The notes beneath the pieces are model-generated. The model had not been told where the DNA came from, did no database searches, and saw nothing but the letters and a program-made list of their open reading frames with translations. From Kiritimatiellota bacterium (GTDB taxonomy: Bacteria > Verrucomicrobiota > Lentisphaeria > Victivallales > JAADHT01): a DNA stretch of 9,484 nt. Shown here one piece after another: positions 1 through 5,959 of the stretch. Positions within the stretch are counted from its first letter, which is position 1; each line of letters starts with the position of its first letter. The DNA is taken from the NCBI GenBank assembly GCA_013151705.1, contig JAADHT010000191.1:1-9484 (forward strand), written 5' to 3'. The position numbers and the translations under genes are program-made.

Positions 1-13
1 GATGCCGCGCGGT

Positions 14-42
14 TCCTCCTTCGCTCTACGAGCTATGGAGGA
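14..42 (+). repeat. Hairpin repeat, copy 1
   Basis: TCCTCC (14-19) pairs with GGAGGA (37-42). Inside it GCTC (23-26) pairs with GAGC (30-33) around a three-base loop, giving a two-part stem-loop. It shares the GCTATGG(A/C)GGACA end and overall layout with the copy at 214-241. The layout resembles dispersed intergenic repeats of PVC genomes; that comparison is from memory, not a search. Confidence 0.55.
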
Positions 43-77
43 CAAGCTGTTCAGACTTTTGTAATTGGCTCTTCGGA

Positions 78-201
78 CTATGATTGCAAATTTGATATGA
101 GATTGTAGATTGCTTATCGCTTGGGGATAACTGTTTTCCCTTTACCCGCGTGAATGGGGAGGGGGGTGGATAGTCATCCCACAGAGAAATTGCAATCATA
201 G
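78..201. repeat. 12-base inverted repeat, arms 78-89 and 190-201
   Basis: CTATGATTGCAA at 78-89 is exactly complementary to TTGCAATCATAG at 190-201, with 100 bases between. The arms lie inside the pair of hairpin repeats at 14-42 and 214-241, so the whole block 14-241 could be one composite element. No open reading frame of a transposase is present between the arms. Confidence 0.45.
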
Positions 202-213
202 CTTCCACCGACT

Positions 214-241
214 TCCGCCGTCGCAATAAAGCTATGGCGGA
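214..241 (+). repeat. Hairpin repeat, copy 2
   Basis: TCCGCC (214-219) pairs with GGCGGA (236-241). Compared with the copy at 14-42, the middle pair of the stem is G-C instead of T-A, so both arms changed together and pairing was kept. The inner GCTC/GAGC stem of copy 1 is degraded here. It lies about 65 bases upstream of the dehydratase gene, in the same orientation as copy 1. Confidence 0.55.
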
Positions 242-307
242 CATGGCAAGGTCGATGGCGAGGCGAAAATCCAAGCTTAACGGTTATGCGAATTTTGGAG
301 TATGATA

Positions 308-703
308 ATGGGTGTTGGAAAAGAGATACGGGACGCTGTGCGGAATTTCAGTGGAAACGCGGCGCGGTGCTCCGCGGAATTCGCGTTTTCCGAGAGTTTC
401 ATAGGTTTTCAGGGACATTTTCCAGGCAAACCTGTTCTGCCGGGCGTGTGCCAGATCGAGATGGCTTTGGCGGTGCTCGAGAAGGCTTTCGACCGCGGGA
501 CGCGGCTTAAAAAGTTGAACCGTGGAAAATTTCTCAATATGGTGGCGCCGAACGAGACCGTCAGCGTCGCCGGATCTTACGTGGAACTCGCGGATAATAT
601 GCTCTCCGCGAAGTTCGCGCTTACGAAAAGAGCCGCCGGACAGGAATCGGATGGCGAAACCGTCAACGTCTCCAGACTCTCGTTAACAGTCGAACTGGTC
701 TGA
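308..703 (+). CDS. FabZ/ApeI-like 3-hydroxyacyl-ACP dehydratase (hot-dog fold)
   Basis: The 131-residue product is predicted to dehydrate 3-hydroxyacyl groups on acyl carrier protein in the cytoplasm. The signature GHFPGKPVLPGVCQIE (residues 36-51) holds the family's catalytic His (H37) and an acidic partner (E51) 14 residues later, the spacing of the FabZ His-Glu pair. The N-terminal segment with the PHR-P-F motif of true FabZ is absent and the protein is shorter than the usual 140-150 residues, so it is closer to ApeI-type or other accessory dehydratases than to housekeeping FabZ. I chose the ATG at 308 because GGAG (297-300) lies 7 bases away; the in-frame ATG at 302 would leave 1 base. 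It stands alone here and converges with the gene ending at 841. A partner ACP or ketosynthase may lie left of the window. Substrate unknown. Confidence 0.85.
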   Translation: MGVGKEIRDAVRNFSGNAARCSAEFAFSESFIGFQGHFPGKPVLPGVCQIEMALAVLEKAFDRGTRLKKLNRGKFLNMVAPNETVSVAGSYVELADNMLSAKFALTKRAAGQESDGETVNVSRLSLTVELV

Positions 704-756
704 TTCCGGGATTTTCCCGCTCCTTGGCTGTTCCGCGGTTTGAGCGGCAGGCCGAC

Positions 757-809
757 TTGCGCTCGGTAGATCGCGGGCTACTCCGGTATCTTGCGATCTA
801 TGAGCGCAA
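757..809. other. Long stem-loop between convergent genes
   Basis: TTGCGCTC (757-764) pairs with GAGCGCAA (802-809), and TAGATCGC (767-774) pairs with GCGATCTA (793-800), giving 16 pairs interrupted by one small bulge (765-766 against 801) and an 18-base loop. It sits midway between the dehydratase stop at 703 and the opposing gene's stop at 841. No T-run follows on either strand, so it is not a classic intrinsic terminator. It could block both converging transcripts or protect their 3' ends. A repeat element is the alternative. Confidence 0.5.
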
Positions 810-840
810 AAATCTCCCGCGCGATTTCAGCCGAGGTGTT

Positions 841-1728
841 TTATTTCAACGGTTTGCCGGCGCTATGCAGAATGCGGGTTGATTTTACCGTCATTCGCAT
901 TATTGGCGCCTCGGGTTTCGGTTTTCCCTCGGCCGCGAACGAGATGGTCATGTTGGTTGCGCTCTTCAGTTTCGTAGTGGTGGTGTCGGGAATAGCTGGA
1001 ACCTCGCCGGAAAAGTCGGCGGATATCACTGAACGGGTGGTTTTCAGAAAAGGTGGCAATGGCATCGTGAATTTTCCGGTTTTCATATTAGCGGCGACGA
1101 CTAGATATTTGACTCCGTTCACGATGAACATCTTCTCGAGTTTTGTTTTTCCCGTCAAATTCTCGATCTTCATACCGCGACGCGAGAAATCTTTCTTGGC
1201 GAGGTCCGAGTTTATTTCCCAAGTGTCTCCGACCTTTTTCCGCTCCTTCGTTCCGAAAATGTCGTCGTCCGTCACCTTTGAATTTGGGAGAGAGATGAAA
1301 ATTCCCAAAAGAGAAGCCACATCTTTGGACGCGGGTCTGCCGTCGACTAGATAAATCTGTTTTTTACCTTTTTTTGCGACATGGATTTTCGCTCCCTTCG
1401 GCAGTATGGCGACGCTTTTCGTCGCGCCCTTCAAGCGTTTTTCCAGCGTATCGGCAATGATCTCATATTCGATTCCTCTGTCCAATTTGTCGATTTTCAG
1501 GACCTTGGAGATTCCCGCGAACTTCGCTGTGTACGATTTTTCATCTTGTTTGATGGGATTTCCTCCCATCGTGATGCTCATACTCTCCTCGACTTCGGCG
1601 GTCTGGGTGAACTCGGATCTGTCACCAACTTTGTCGCGTTCCGTCAAACGAATCGCGAAATCCTCCGCGAAAACCGATAATGCGAATGCTACAAGCATTC
1701 CGGCGATCAACTCCTTTGAATACCTCAT
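841..1728 (-). CDS. Secreted protein of unknown function, 295 residues
   Basis: I do not recognise the family. The product opens with a signal peptide: positively charged start, hydrophobic stretch (about residues 7-20) and a probable cut after SVFA (18-21). The mature part is rich in Lys, Thr and short alternating beta-like stretches, has no further membrane segment and no obvious catalytic motif, and looks like a periplasmic or surface beta-rich protein. The start at 1728 is preferred over an in-frame ATG at 1788: it begins the signal peptide and has an AGGAG 9 bases upstream, while the earlier start would place 20 hydrophilic residues before it. It lies 97 bases after the small lipoprotein gene on the same strand and is probably co-transcribed with it. 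It ends in TAA facing the dehydratase gene. Confidence 0.75.
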   Translation of the reverse strand: MRYSKELIAGMLVAFALSVFAEDFAIRLTERDKVGDRSEFTQTAEVEESMSITMGGNPIKQDEKSYTAKFAGISKVLKIDKLDRGIEYEIIADTLEKRLKGATKSVAILPKGAKIHVAKKGKKQIYLVDGRPASKDVASLLGIFISLPNSKVTDDDIFGTKERKKVGDTWEINSDLAKKDFSRRGMKIENLTGKTKLEKMFIVNGVKYLVVAANMKTGKFTMPLPPFLKTTRSVISADFSGEVPAIPDTTTTKLKSATNMTISFAAEGKPKPEAPIMRMTVKSTRILHSAGKPLK

Positions 1729-1788
1729 CACTCTTCTCTCCTTATGATTTGTGGACATGCTCGGCAAAATATTTAAGCCGGTTCGCAT

Positions 1789-1809
1789 GTCGTTGTGAAA
1801 AAAAACGAC
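1789..1809 (-). other. Small stem-loop between lipoprotein and secreted-protein genes
   Basis: GTCGTT (1789-1794) pairs with AACGAC (1804-1809) around a 9-base A-rich loop, which is a T-tract in the minus-strand transcript. It starts 16 bases after the lipoprotein stop. The T-run lies in the loop rather than after the stem, so it is a poor intrinsic terminator; partial attenuation or RNA processing between the two genes is possible. Confidence 0.3.
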
Positions 1810-1825
1810 TGGTAAAACTATGGCC

Positions 1826-2251
1826 TCAGTATCCTAGAATCCTGTCGATCAGTGAATCTTTGGCGTAATCCGTCGCCGAACTTGTTTTGGCATCGGGGAC
1901 GCGGCAGTTGGGGCGGCCTTTCAGATTTCCGCATTTACCGCACAGCGCGACTTCACCCGGAGATGACAATTTAGAGATTTCATCGGGTGTCAGTTTCAGG
2001 GCTTTGGAATGGTTCAAGAGCCTGTATCTGAACGAACCCACGAAGAACCCGTGTTTGTCCTTGGGCGTTTCCGAAGTGAATTTCAGTTTGCCGTTTTTGA
2101 GGGCGCCGTCCGGCAGGATGACGACATCCTTATGGGCTTTCATGAGAGCCAACTCGTCGGCTAGGAGTGGAATTCTCGACTCCGGCGTAAGCGACATGCA
2201 ACCGGCGAGGCAAACGACCAGTGACAACAACGACGTTTTGGCGATACTCAT
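1826..2251 (-). CDS. Small lipoprotein with a Cys cluster, unknown function
   Basis: The 141-residue product has a lipoprotein signal peptide: MSIAK start, hydrophobic core and lipobox LAGC with the acylated Cys at residue 18. It should therefore be membrane-anchored outside the cytoplasm. The rest is hydrophilic with no recognised domain. Near the C-terminus CGKCGNLKGRPNC (104-116) forms a CxxCx8C cluster that could bind a metal or form disulfides. The start is set by the signal peptide and by GGGAG 9 bases upstream; the frame stays open to 2395, but those residues would bury the signal peptide. It is the first gene after a good promoter (2286-2313) and precedes another exported protein, suggesting a two-gene unit for the cell envelope. 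Function cannot be assigned. Confidence 0.75.
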   Translation of the reverse strand: MSIAKTSLLSLVVCLAGCMSLTPESRIPLLADELALMKAHKDVVILPDGALKNGKLKFTSETPKDKHGFFVGSFRYRLLNHSKALKLTPDEISKLSSPGEVALCGKCGNLKGRPNCRVPDAKTSSATDYAKDSLIDRILGY

Positions 2252-2285
2252 AACACAAGTCTCCCTATTTCTATGGCGCGACGGA

Positions 2286-2313
2286 ACAATACTCCGAAAA
2301 ACGGCATTGTCAA
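2286..2313 (-). promoter_or_regulatory. Sigma70-type promoter of the lipoprotein gene
   Basis: On the minus strand TTGACA (2313-2308), a perfect -35 box, is followed after 16 bases by TATTGT (2291-2286), a fair -10 box. The expected start of transcription near 2279 gives a leader of roughly 28 bases before the ATG at 2251, which contains the ribosome binding site GGGAG. Confidence 0.5.
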
Positions 2314-2581
2314 ATTTGTTGTTGGCGGAGGTTGGGCGCGGGGGGAGAATCTTTCGCTTTCCACCGACGCGAGGTCGGCAGGGACGGAATTTCAACTTGG
2401 TTCACCGCCCGTTCCGGTGAATGCGCGAAGAGTTTGGTGCAGCGTGGTAGCAAGCGAGAAAGATTTTTACCACGAAGGATTTATCCACCTATGCGGCAAG
2501 ATTAGAAACACGAAAAAACACAAATGTTTTTCATCGCTGAAATCTGTAGCCAATCCCACTGCTGAACTGTTTCCGTTTTAT
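2314..2581. other. Intergenic stretch with three stem-loops
   Basis: No gene is apparent. I see CCGAC/GTCGG (2364-2368 and 2374-2378), the perfect TTCACCG/CGGTGAA (2401-2407 and 2415-2421), and CGTGGTA/TACCACG (2443-2449 and 2468-2474). The text after 2470, with ACCACGAAGG and AACACGAAAAAACAC, resembles degenerate dispersed ACCACGAAGG-type repeats (recalled, not searched). An A/T-rich stem at 2512-2532, about 50 bases past the tlyA stop, puts a T-run in the minus-strand transcript and could act as a weak terminator for the tlyA operon. Confidence 0.4.
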
Positions 2582-3334
2582 TTATATGTTTGTTCGGCGC
2601 ATTTGGAAGACGGCGACGAACTCCTGGTTGCCTTTTGGGCCTTTGATGGGGGAGGTGACTACATCGAGGTGGCGCATTCCAATCTCGTTTTCAGCGAAAT
2701 CAACCACTTTGTCGATCGTCGCGCGGCGTACTTCCTCTGAACGGACGACTCCGCCGGCGCCGACGTTTTCTCTTCCAGCCTCGAATTGCGGTTTGACTAG
2801 AATGAAAGCGTAACCGTCATCCTTAAGGAATTTCACGGTGGGTTTCAACAGCAGCGTGGCGGATATGAATGAGACATCCATCGTCAGGACATCGACCCGC
2901 TCCGGCAGGAAATCGTCTGGCAGATGTCTGGCGTTCGTCTTTTCGAAGCATACCACCCTTGGGGCGGAGCGTAGCTTGCCGTGCAGTTGTCCTCTTCCCG
3001 AATCGACGCAATATACGACGCGGGCCCCGCGGCGCAGCATCAGATCCGTGAATCCGCCTGTCGAAGCTCCAATGTCCAAAGCCGCCAAGCCGGCCAAATC
3101 GGGCAGGTGGCGGTCCAAGGCCGGCATAAGCTTGTGCGCGCCGCGGCTGACGTACGCGTCGGATTCAGGCAAGGTGAACACCGTGTCTGTCGGAAACATT
3201 TCGGCGGGTTTGACTATGACGCGGTCGGGGCCGACCCGCACGCGTCCAGCCATTATCAGTTTGCCGGCGAACGCGCGGCTTTCGCACAATCCGGATTTGA
3301 ACAGGAGCACATCGGCGCGTTTTCGGGCTACCAT
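2582..3334 (-). CDS. tlyA: TlyA-family rRNA 2'-O-methyltransferase
   Basis: TlyA enzymes use S-adenosylmethionine to methylate ribose 2'-hydroxyls of cytidines in 16S and/or 23S rRNA. The 250-residue product has the family layout: an N-terminal S4 RNA-binding domain (about residues 4-60, RADVLLFKSGLCESR) and an FtsJ-like Rossmann methyltransferase. Visible motifs are YVSRGAHKL (61-69), DIGASTGGFTDLML (87-100, SAM site), DVSFIS (153-158), LVKPQFEAGRE (179-189) and SPIKGPKGNQEF (228-239). The K-D-K-E catalytic tetrad fits K68, D153, K181 and E238. Full length for the family. Its ATG overlaps the stop of the preceding gene by 7 bases (ATGGTAG), implying coupled translation in the sigma-factor cluster. 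Some homologues are called hemolysins; the methyltransferase role is the supported one. Which rRNA sites it modifies cannot be told. Confidence 0.93.
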   Translation of the reverse strand: MVARKRADVLLFKSGLCESRAFAGKLIMAGRVRVGPDRVIVKPAEMFPTDTVFTLPESDAYVSRGAHKLMPALDRHLPDLAGLAALDIGASTGGFTDLMLRRGARVVYCVDSGRGQLHGKLRSAPRVVCFEKTNARHLPDDFLPERVDVLTMDVSFISATLLLKPTVKFLKDDGYAFILVKPQFEAGRENVGAGGVVRSEEVRRATIDKVVDFAENEIGMRHLDVVTSPIKGPKGNQEFVAVFQMRRTNI

Positions 3335-3924
3335 TTCAGATCCGGATCCTCGGTCATTTCTTGAAGCTTGCGCTCGATGATCTCAGCCGCCTTGCTCTCT
3401 CTGGCGTCGAGGCGTTTCTTCAATTCCTTCAATCGCTTTTCAGCCTGTTCGTAGTTTTTGCGATTGACCACCATTTTAGCGTCGAATTGCTTGCTTAGCA
3501 AAGTGCGCAACTCGTCCTTCAGTTTCTCCTTCTCGTCTTCCGAGGTGGCGTTTCTTATTTTTTTCGCCAGCGCTTTGACTTTTTTGCGCTCGCGTTCCCA
3601 CTGTTTTTTATATTTTTTCACCAACTCTTTTATTTTGTCTCTGAAAGCTTCTTTGTCGGTTTTTCTCAACTCGGCGAGCTCTTTCCGCTCCTCCTCGCTC
3701 AATCGCGACAAAAGCATTCCCATTTTCCCGCGGGCGCGGTTCTGATTGAAATTGTCGCCGCGCATGTTTTTATGCTTCATCGTTTTGAAGCGGCGCTCGT
3801 TCATTTCACCTCGTTCGCGCTCTTCGGTATTTTCATTTCCGGCGAACACCGCGGTTGAAATTCCGTAGACCGCTATTCCAGCGGCGATCACATTGACGCA
3901 TTTTCCCGGCAAAGCGTTTTTCAT
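3328..3924 (-). CDS. Exported, highly charged helical protein (Spy/CpxP-like role possible)
   Basis: The 198-residue product begins with a signal peptide (hydrophobic about residues 9-27, probable cut after AVFA at 25-28). The remainder is extremely rich in Lys, Glu and Arg and should be almost all helix, with long coiled-coil stretches from about residue 70 to the end (for example SEEERKELAELRKTDKEAF). This composition and its place after an ECF sigma/anti-sigma pair resemble periplasmic stress sensors or chaperones of the Spy/CpxP/zinc-resistance type, but I see no clear LTxxQ motif, so the role is inference. AGGAG lies 8 bases before the ATG at 3924. It begins 41 bases after the anti-sigma gene and its TAG stop lies inside the first codons of tlyA, so it belongs to the operon. 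Confidence 0.75.
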   Translation of the reverse strand: MKNALPGKCVNVIAAGIAVYGISTAVFAGNENTEERERGEMNERRFKTMKHKNMRGDNFNQNRARGKMGMLLSRLSEEERKELAELRKTDKEAFRDKIKELVKKYKKQWERERKKVKALAKKIRNATSEDEKEKLKDELRTLLSKQFDAKMVVNRKNYEQAEKRLKELKKRLDARESKAAEIIERKLQEMTEDPDLKW

Positions 3925-3965
3925 GATATCATCTCCTTTGTTTACGAAAAAACTCTAAAATCCGT

Positions 3966-4532
3966 TTAGGTCAAAATCTCCGGTATGTACACCTTGAAGC
4001 GACTATCTTCCATTGGATCCTCCGAATTCTCTGAATCATCGTCTGGAGAGACGTTCATCAACGCGAACGTGAACTCTATGTCGGTGTCAATGGTGAAAAA
4101 ATCATTCTCGATGCACTTATCGTTCCAAGAGAGGGATATTGGTGTCGACGCGGACCGATCTTCCTTTCCCGGGCCATTCAAGTGGCTGGCGTTTCCCGCG
4201 TCACGTTTTGGAATCAAAAGGGAGACGAAAAGCCATGACACGAGAAGAATGGTCGCGGCCATCGCAAAATAAGACGCGAAATCGGCATGTCTGGTATTTT
4301 CCGTCAATGGACGCCTGGCGCGTTCCACCAGGAAATTTCTCGACTCGGTTTTGACGCGGTCGTCGATGAATCGGGGGATATCGAAAGAATTCACGTCGGG
4401 TTTGGCCGGAGAGAATTTTTCAAGGGAATCCGCGAATATCGCGCAGTCGGCGCAACGTTCCACATGCTTCGCCACCTTCGGGTCGAGTATTCCTTCAATC
4501 AATATTTTTTCCCGCACTTTGGCGCATTTCAT
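3966..4532 (-). CDS. Zinc-finger membrane anti-sigma factor
   Basis: This 188-residue protein probably binds and silences the ECF sigma factor encoded just upstream. Its N-terminus has the zinc-containing anti-sigma (ZAS) pattern H23-x3-C27-x2-C30 (HVERCADC) with C3 as a likely extra ligand. A single membrane segment follows (about 85-107, ending VSLLIPKR), then an outward domain of about 80 residues rich in acidic and Ser residues that is the likely sensor. The C-terminal domain is not recognised. It lies on the same strand as the sigma gene but is separated by 187 bases that contain repeat-like stem-loops, an unusually wide gap for such a pair. The exported helical protein downstream could be its partner. 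Signal unknown. Confidence 0.8.
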   Translation of the reverse strand: MKCAKVREKILIEGILDPKVAKHVERCADCAIFADSLEKFSPAKPDVNSFDIPRFIDDRVKTESRNFLVERARRPLTENTRHADFASYFAMAATILLVSWLFVSLLIPKRDAGNASHLNGPGKEDRSASTPISLSWNDKCIENDFFTIDTDIEFTFALMNVSPDDDSENSEDPMEDSRFKVYIPEILT

Positions 4533-4563
4533 CGGTCTTCTCCTATGAGGATTCTCAATTCAA

Positions 4564-4661
4564 TTTGCCACTAGGACGCCAAGAGAATATTGGCAAACCA
4601 CAAAGGCGCGGAGGATAATAAAATCAAGTCCTCTTTGCGTCTCCGCTCCTCCTATGGTTTG
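4564..4661. repeat. Stem-loop repeat between sigma and anti-sigma genes
   Basis: Two nested or neighbouring structures lie here. TTTGCCA (4564-4570) pairs with TGGCAAA (4591-4597). CAAACCA (4594-4600) pairs with TGGTTTG (4655-4661), with a second stem GCGGAG/CTCCGC (4608-4613 and 4641-4646) inside it. The two share bases 4594-4597, so they exclude each other. The wording ACCACAAAGGCGCGGAG and CTCTTTGCGTCTCCGC resembles the dispersed 'CACAAAGGCGCAAAG' intergenic repeats of many environmental bacteria (memory only). Confidence 0.5.
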
Positions 4662-4691
4662 TTTCCCTCCCGATTGAATATTTATCCACCG

Positions 4692-4719
4692 CGTCGGATG
4701 GCTCGCGGTAGCGACGGCT
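4692..4719 (-). repeat. Possible divergent hairpin repeat after the sigma gene
   Basis: Read on the minus strand, the text directly after the sigma stop contains GCCGTCGCTACCGCGAGC followed by CATCCGAC, which lines up loosely with the hairpin repeats at 14-42 and 214-241. TCGC and GCGA form a short stem around TACC. The outer stem of the family is not kept, so membership is uncertain. Confidence 0.25.
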
Positions 4720-5280
4720 TCAGCTCTTCCAATATCCCATGCAATTCCTCAAATTCCGCAACGCGTACTGCATTCGTCCCAAAGCCGTGTTGATCGAACA
4801 TTCCTGAACTTTGGCGATCTCTTTGAATCCCATCTCGTCTTGGCGGAGGATGAAAACCTCGCGCTGTTCATCGGGCAGCTTGGCCAGGCAACCCTCTATG
4901 GCTTTCCCCAACTCGGCGTTCTCCAACTCGCGCCAAGGTTCGTAACCAACCGCGGCGAACAACTTTGACTTCTCGGTGTCCTCGAGAAGAATCTCGTTCT
5001 TCTCTTTTCTGAAATGATCCACCGCCACGTTATGCGCTATTCTTGTCAACCACGCTTGGAATTTCTCGTTGTCCTTGTATTTGGGCAACCGTCTAATGAC
5101 TTTGATCCAAGTCTGTTGAAACACATCGTCAACCAAAGCGCTCCTCTGCGGCATAAGCCGGTTCAGATATGAATAGAGTCTGCGTTTGTATCTTTCGTAC
5201 AGAATATCGAACGCTGAAGCGTCGTCATTCAAATACGATTTGATCAATTCTTGATCACTTGATTCGCCGTCGATTCTCAT
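4720..5280 (-). CDS. ECF-type RNA polymerase sigma factor
   Basis: The 186-residue product has the two domains of ECF sigma factors. Region 2 spans about residues 24-92 (FDILYERYKRRLYSYL, then DDVFQQTWIKVIRRL and FQAWLTRIAHNVAVDHFRK), for core binding and -10 recognition. Region 4 spans about 133-178 (LPDEQREVFILR, then a helix-turn-helix ending SINTALGRMQYALRNLR), for -35 binding. No region 3 is present, as expected. Two ATG codons are adjacent (5283, 5280); GAGG lies 2 bases before the first and 5 before the second, so I prefer 5280. It leads the cluster with the zinc-finger anti-sigma factor, the exported helical protein and tlyA. It should direct transcription of an envelope-stress regulon; autoregulation is usual for the class, but I could not find a clear matching promoter upstream. 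Confidence 0.93.
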   Translation of the reverse strand: MRIDGESSDQELIKSYLNDDASAFDILYERYKRRLYSYLNRLMPQRSALVDDVFQQTWIKVIRRLPKYKDNEKFQAWLTRIAHNVAVDHFRKEKNEILLEDTEKSKLFAAVGYEPWRELENAELGKAIEGCLAKLPDEQREVFILRQDEMGFKEIAKVQECSINTALGRMQYALRNLRNCMGYWKS

Positions 5281-5451
5281 CATATCCTCGCATTAAACGT
5301 GGGAATTCGCTGTTTATTGCCGCGGAAATAAAAAATACCGTCTTTTTTCACATATGCCGGAACGAGTATATAAACGCTAAAAGTCCACCGATTTCAGCTT
5401 TAGTCGTATCATATACGCATTCAATCACTTATGTATCTAATGCGCGCCGAC

Positions 5452-5478
5452 GCGCGGGCGTGGAACGAAACGCCGCGC
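5452..5478. other. GC-rich stem with an overlapping alternative stem
   Basis: GCGCGGGCGT (5452-5461) pairs with ACGCCGCGC (5470-5478) apart from one bulged G. Bases 5452-5455 can instead pair upstream in GCGCG-CCGA-CGCGC (5442-5455). The two foldings exclude each other. Whether it is transcribed is unknown; it lies upstream of the candidate promoter of the RRM gene. Confidence 0.4.
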
Positions 5479-5554
5479 ACTATTTAAAACCATACAATAT
5501 ACACCAAAAACGCGAAAATATTAGATGATTTTTTGTAAATTCCCTATTTTCAGC

Positions 5555-5582
5555 TTGCTTTTCGACTATTTAAGTGTATTCT
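5555..5582 (+). promoter_or_regulatory. Candidate promoter of the RRM gene
   Basis: TTGCTT (5555-5560) and TATTCT (5577-5582) are separated by 16 bases and point at the RRM gene. Both boxes are partial matches to the sigma70 consensus. If used, transcription would start near 5589, within or just before the CAACGT-ga-ACGTTG palindrome (5585-5598). Confidence 0.3.
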
Positions 5583-5959
5583 AGCAACGTGAACGTTGTG
5601 TTTTCAACGCGGGTCGCCGTTTCAGGCACCCAATATGTTTTTTATTTTGTTAATGTTTCAGGGAGGGAGTTTTATAGAGATATAGTTAAATGTTGACGCT
5701 TCGAACTGCTAGGTTTCACTTCTCCAAGGATCCATTCAATTCCTTTCCGCAAGTTGATTCTGAAAGATGCGCGCGCCGACTCGGCGTTGTTTGAAGACAT
5801 AGGTTGTCCGCCGGAATTCATCCAAAGCGGGCTTTGAGTCGGATTGTGGTATTGGATTAGAGACATCCATTCCACAGGGGACACCGGATTTCAATCGGAG
5901 CTTCGGTGAAACAACACAACACTTATGGCTGGCTAGCAGCCGGCTACGGAGAAACAACA

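Larger units (their letters stand above)
1..307. other. Non-coding stretch with two hairpin repeats
   Basis: I see no convincing gene here. A long reading frame on the minus strand (274-26) has no ribosome binding site and runs straight through both hairpin repeats, so it is probably chance. The stretch holds two copies of a short hairpin repeat (14-42 and 214-241) and, between them, a 12-base perfect inverted repeat (78-89 against 190-201). The last bases carry the ribosome binding site GGAG at 297-300 for the dehydratase gene. No clear promoter for that gene was found. Confidence 0.6.
5281..5959. other. Divergent non-coding region between sigma and RRM genes
   Basis: About 680 bases without a convincing gene separate two divergent genes and must hold both promoters. 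It contains several self-complementary sites: GCGCG/CGCGC (5442-5446 and 5451-5455), an overlapping alternative stem (5452-5461 with 5470-5478), CAACGT-ga-ACGTTG (5585-5598) and CGCCGA-c-TCGGCG (5774-5786). GGAACGA, the kind of -35 element used by many ECF sigma factors, occurs twice reading + (5359-5365 and 5462-5468), without a good -10 partner. A candidate sigma70 promoter is at 5555-5582, which would leave a leader of about 370 bases before the RRM gene. Confidence 0.45.

Noticed and set aside
26..274. 82-codon open frame on the minus strand
   Set aside because: No ribosome binding site, no recognisable protein features, and it crosses two structural repeats; most likely chance.
5359..5468. 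Two GGAACGA sites as ECF sigma promoters
   Set aside because: They face the RRM gene, not the sigma gene, and I find no matching -10 element at the right spacing; kept only as a remark.
5690..5794. Short + frame starting MLTLRTARFHF after the purine-rich AGGGAGGGAG
   Set aside because: The purine-rich site is about 20 bases from the ATG, too far for a ribosome binding site, and the product has no recognisable features.
5672..5884. 70-codon minus-strand frame beginning at GTG
   Set aside because: No ribosome binding site and no family recognised. The codons are not implausible, so a decayed gene cannot be excluded; a tblastx hit would revive it.
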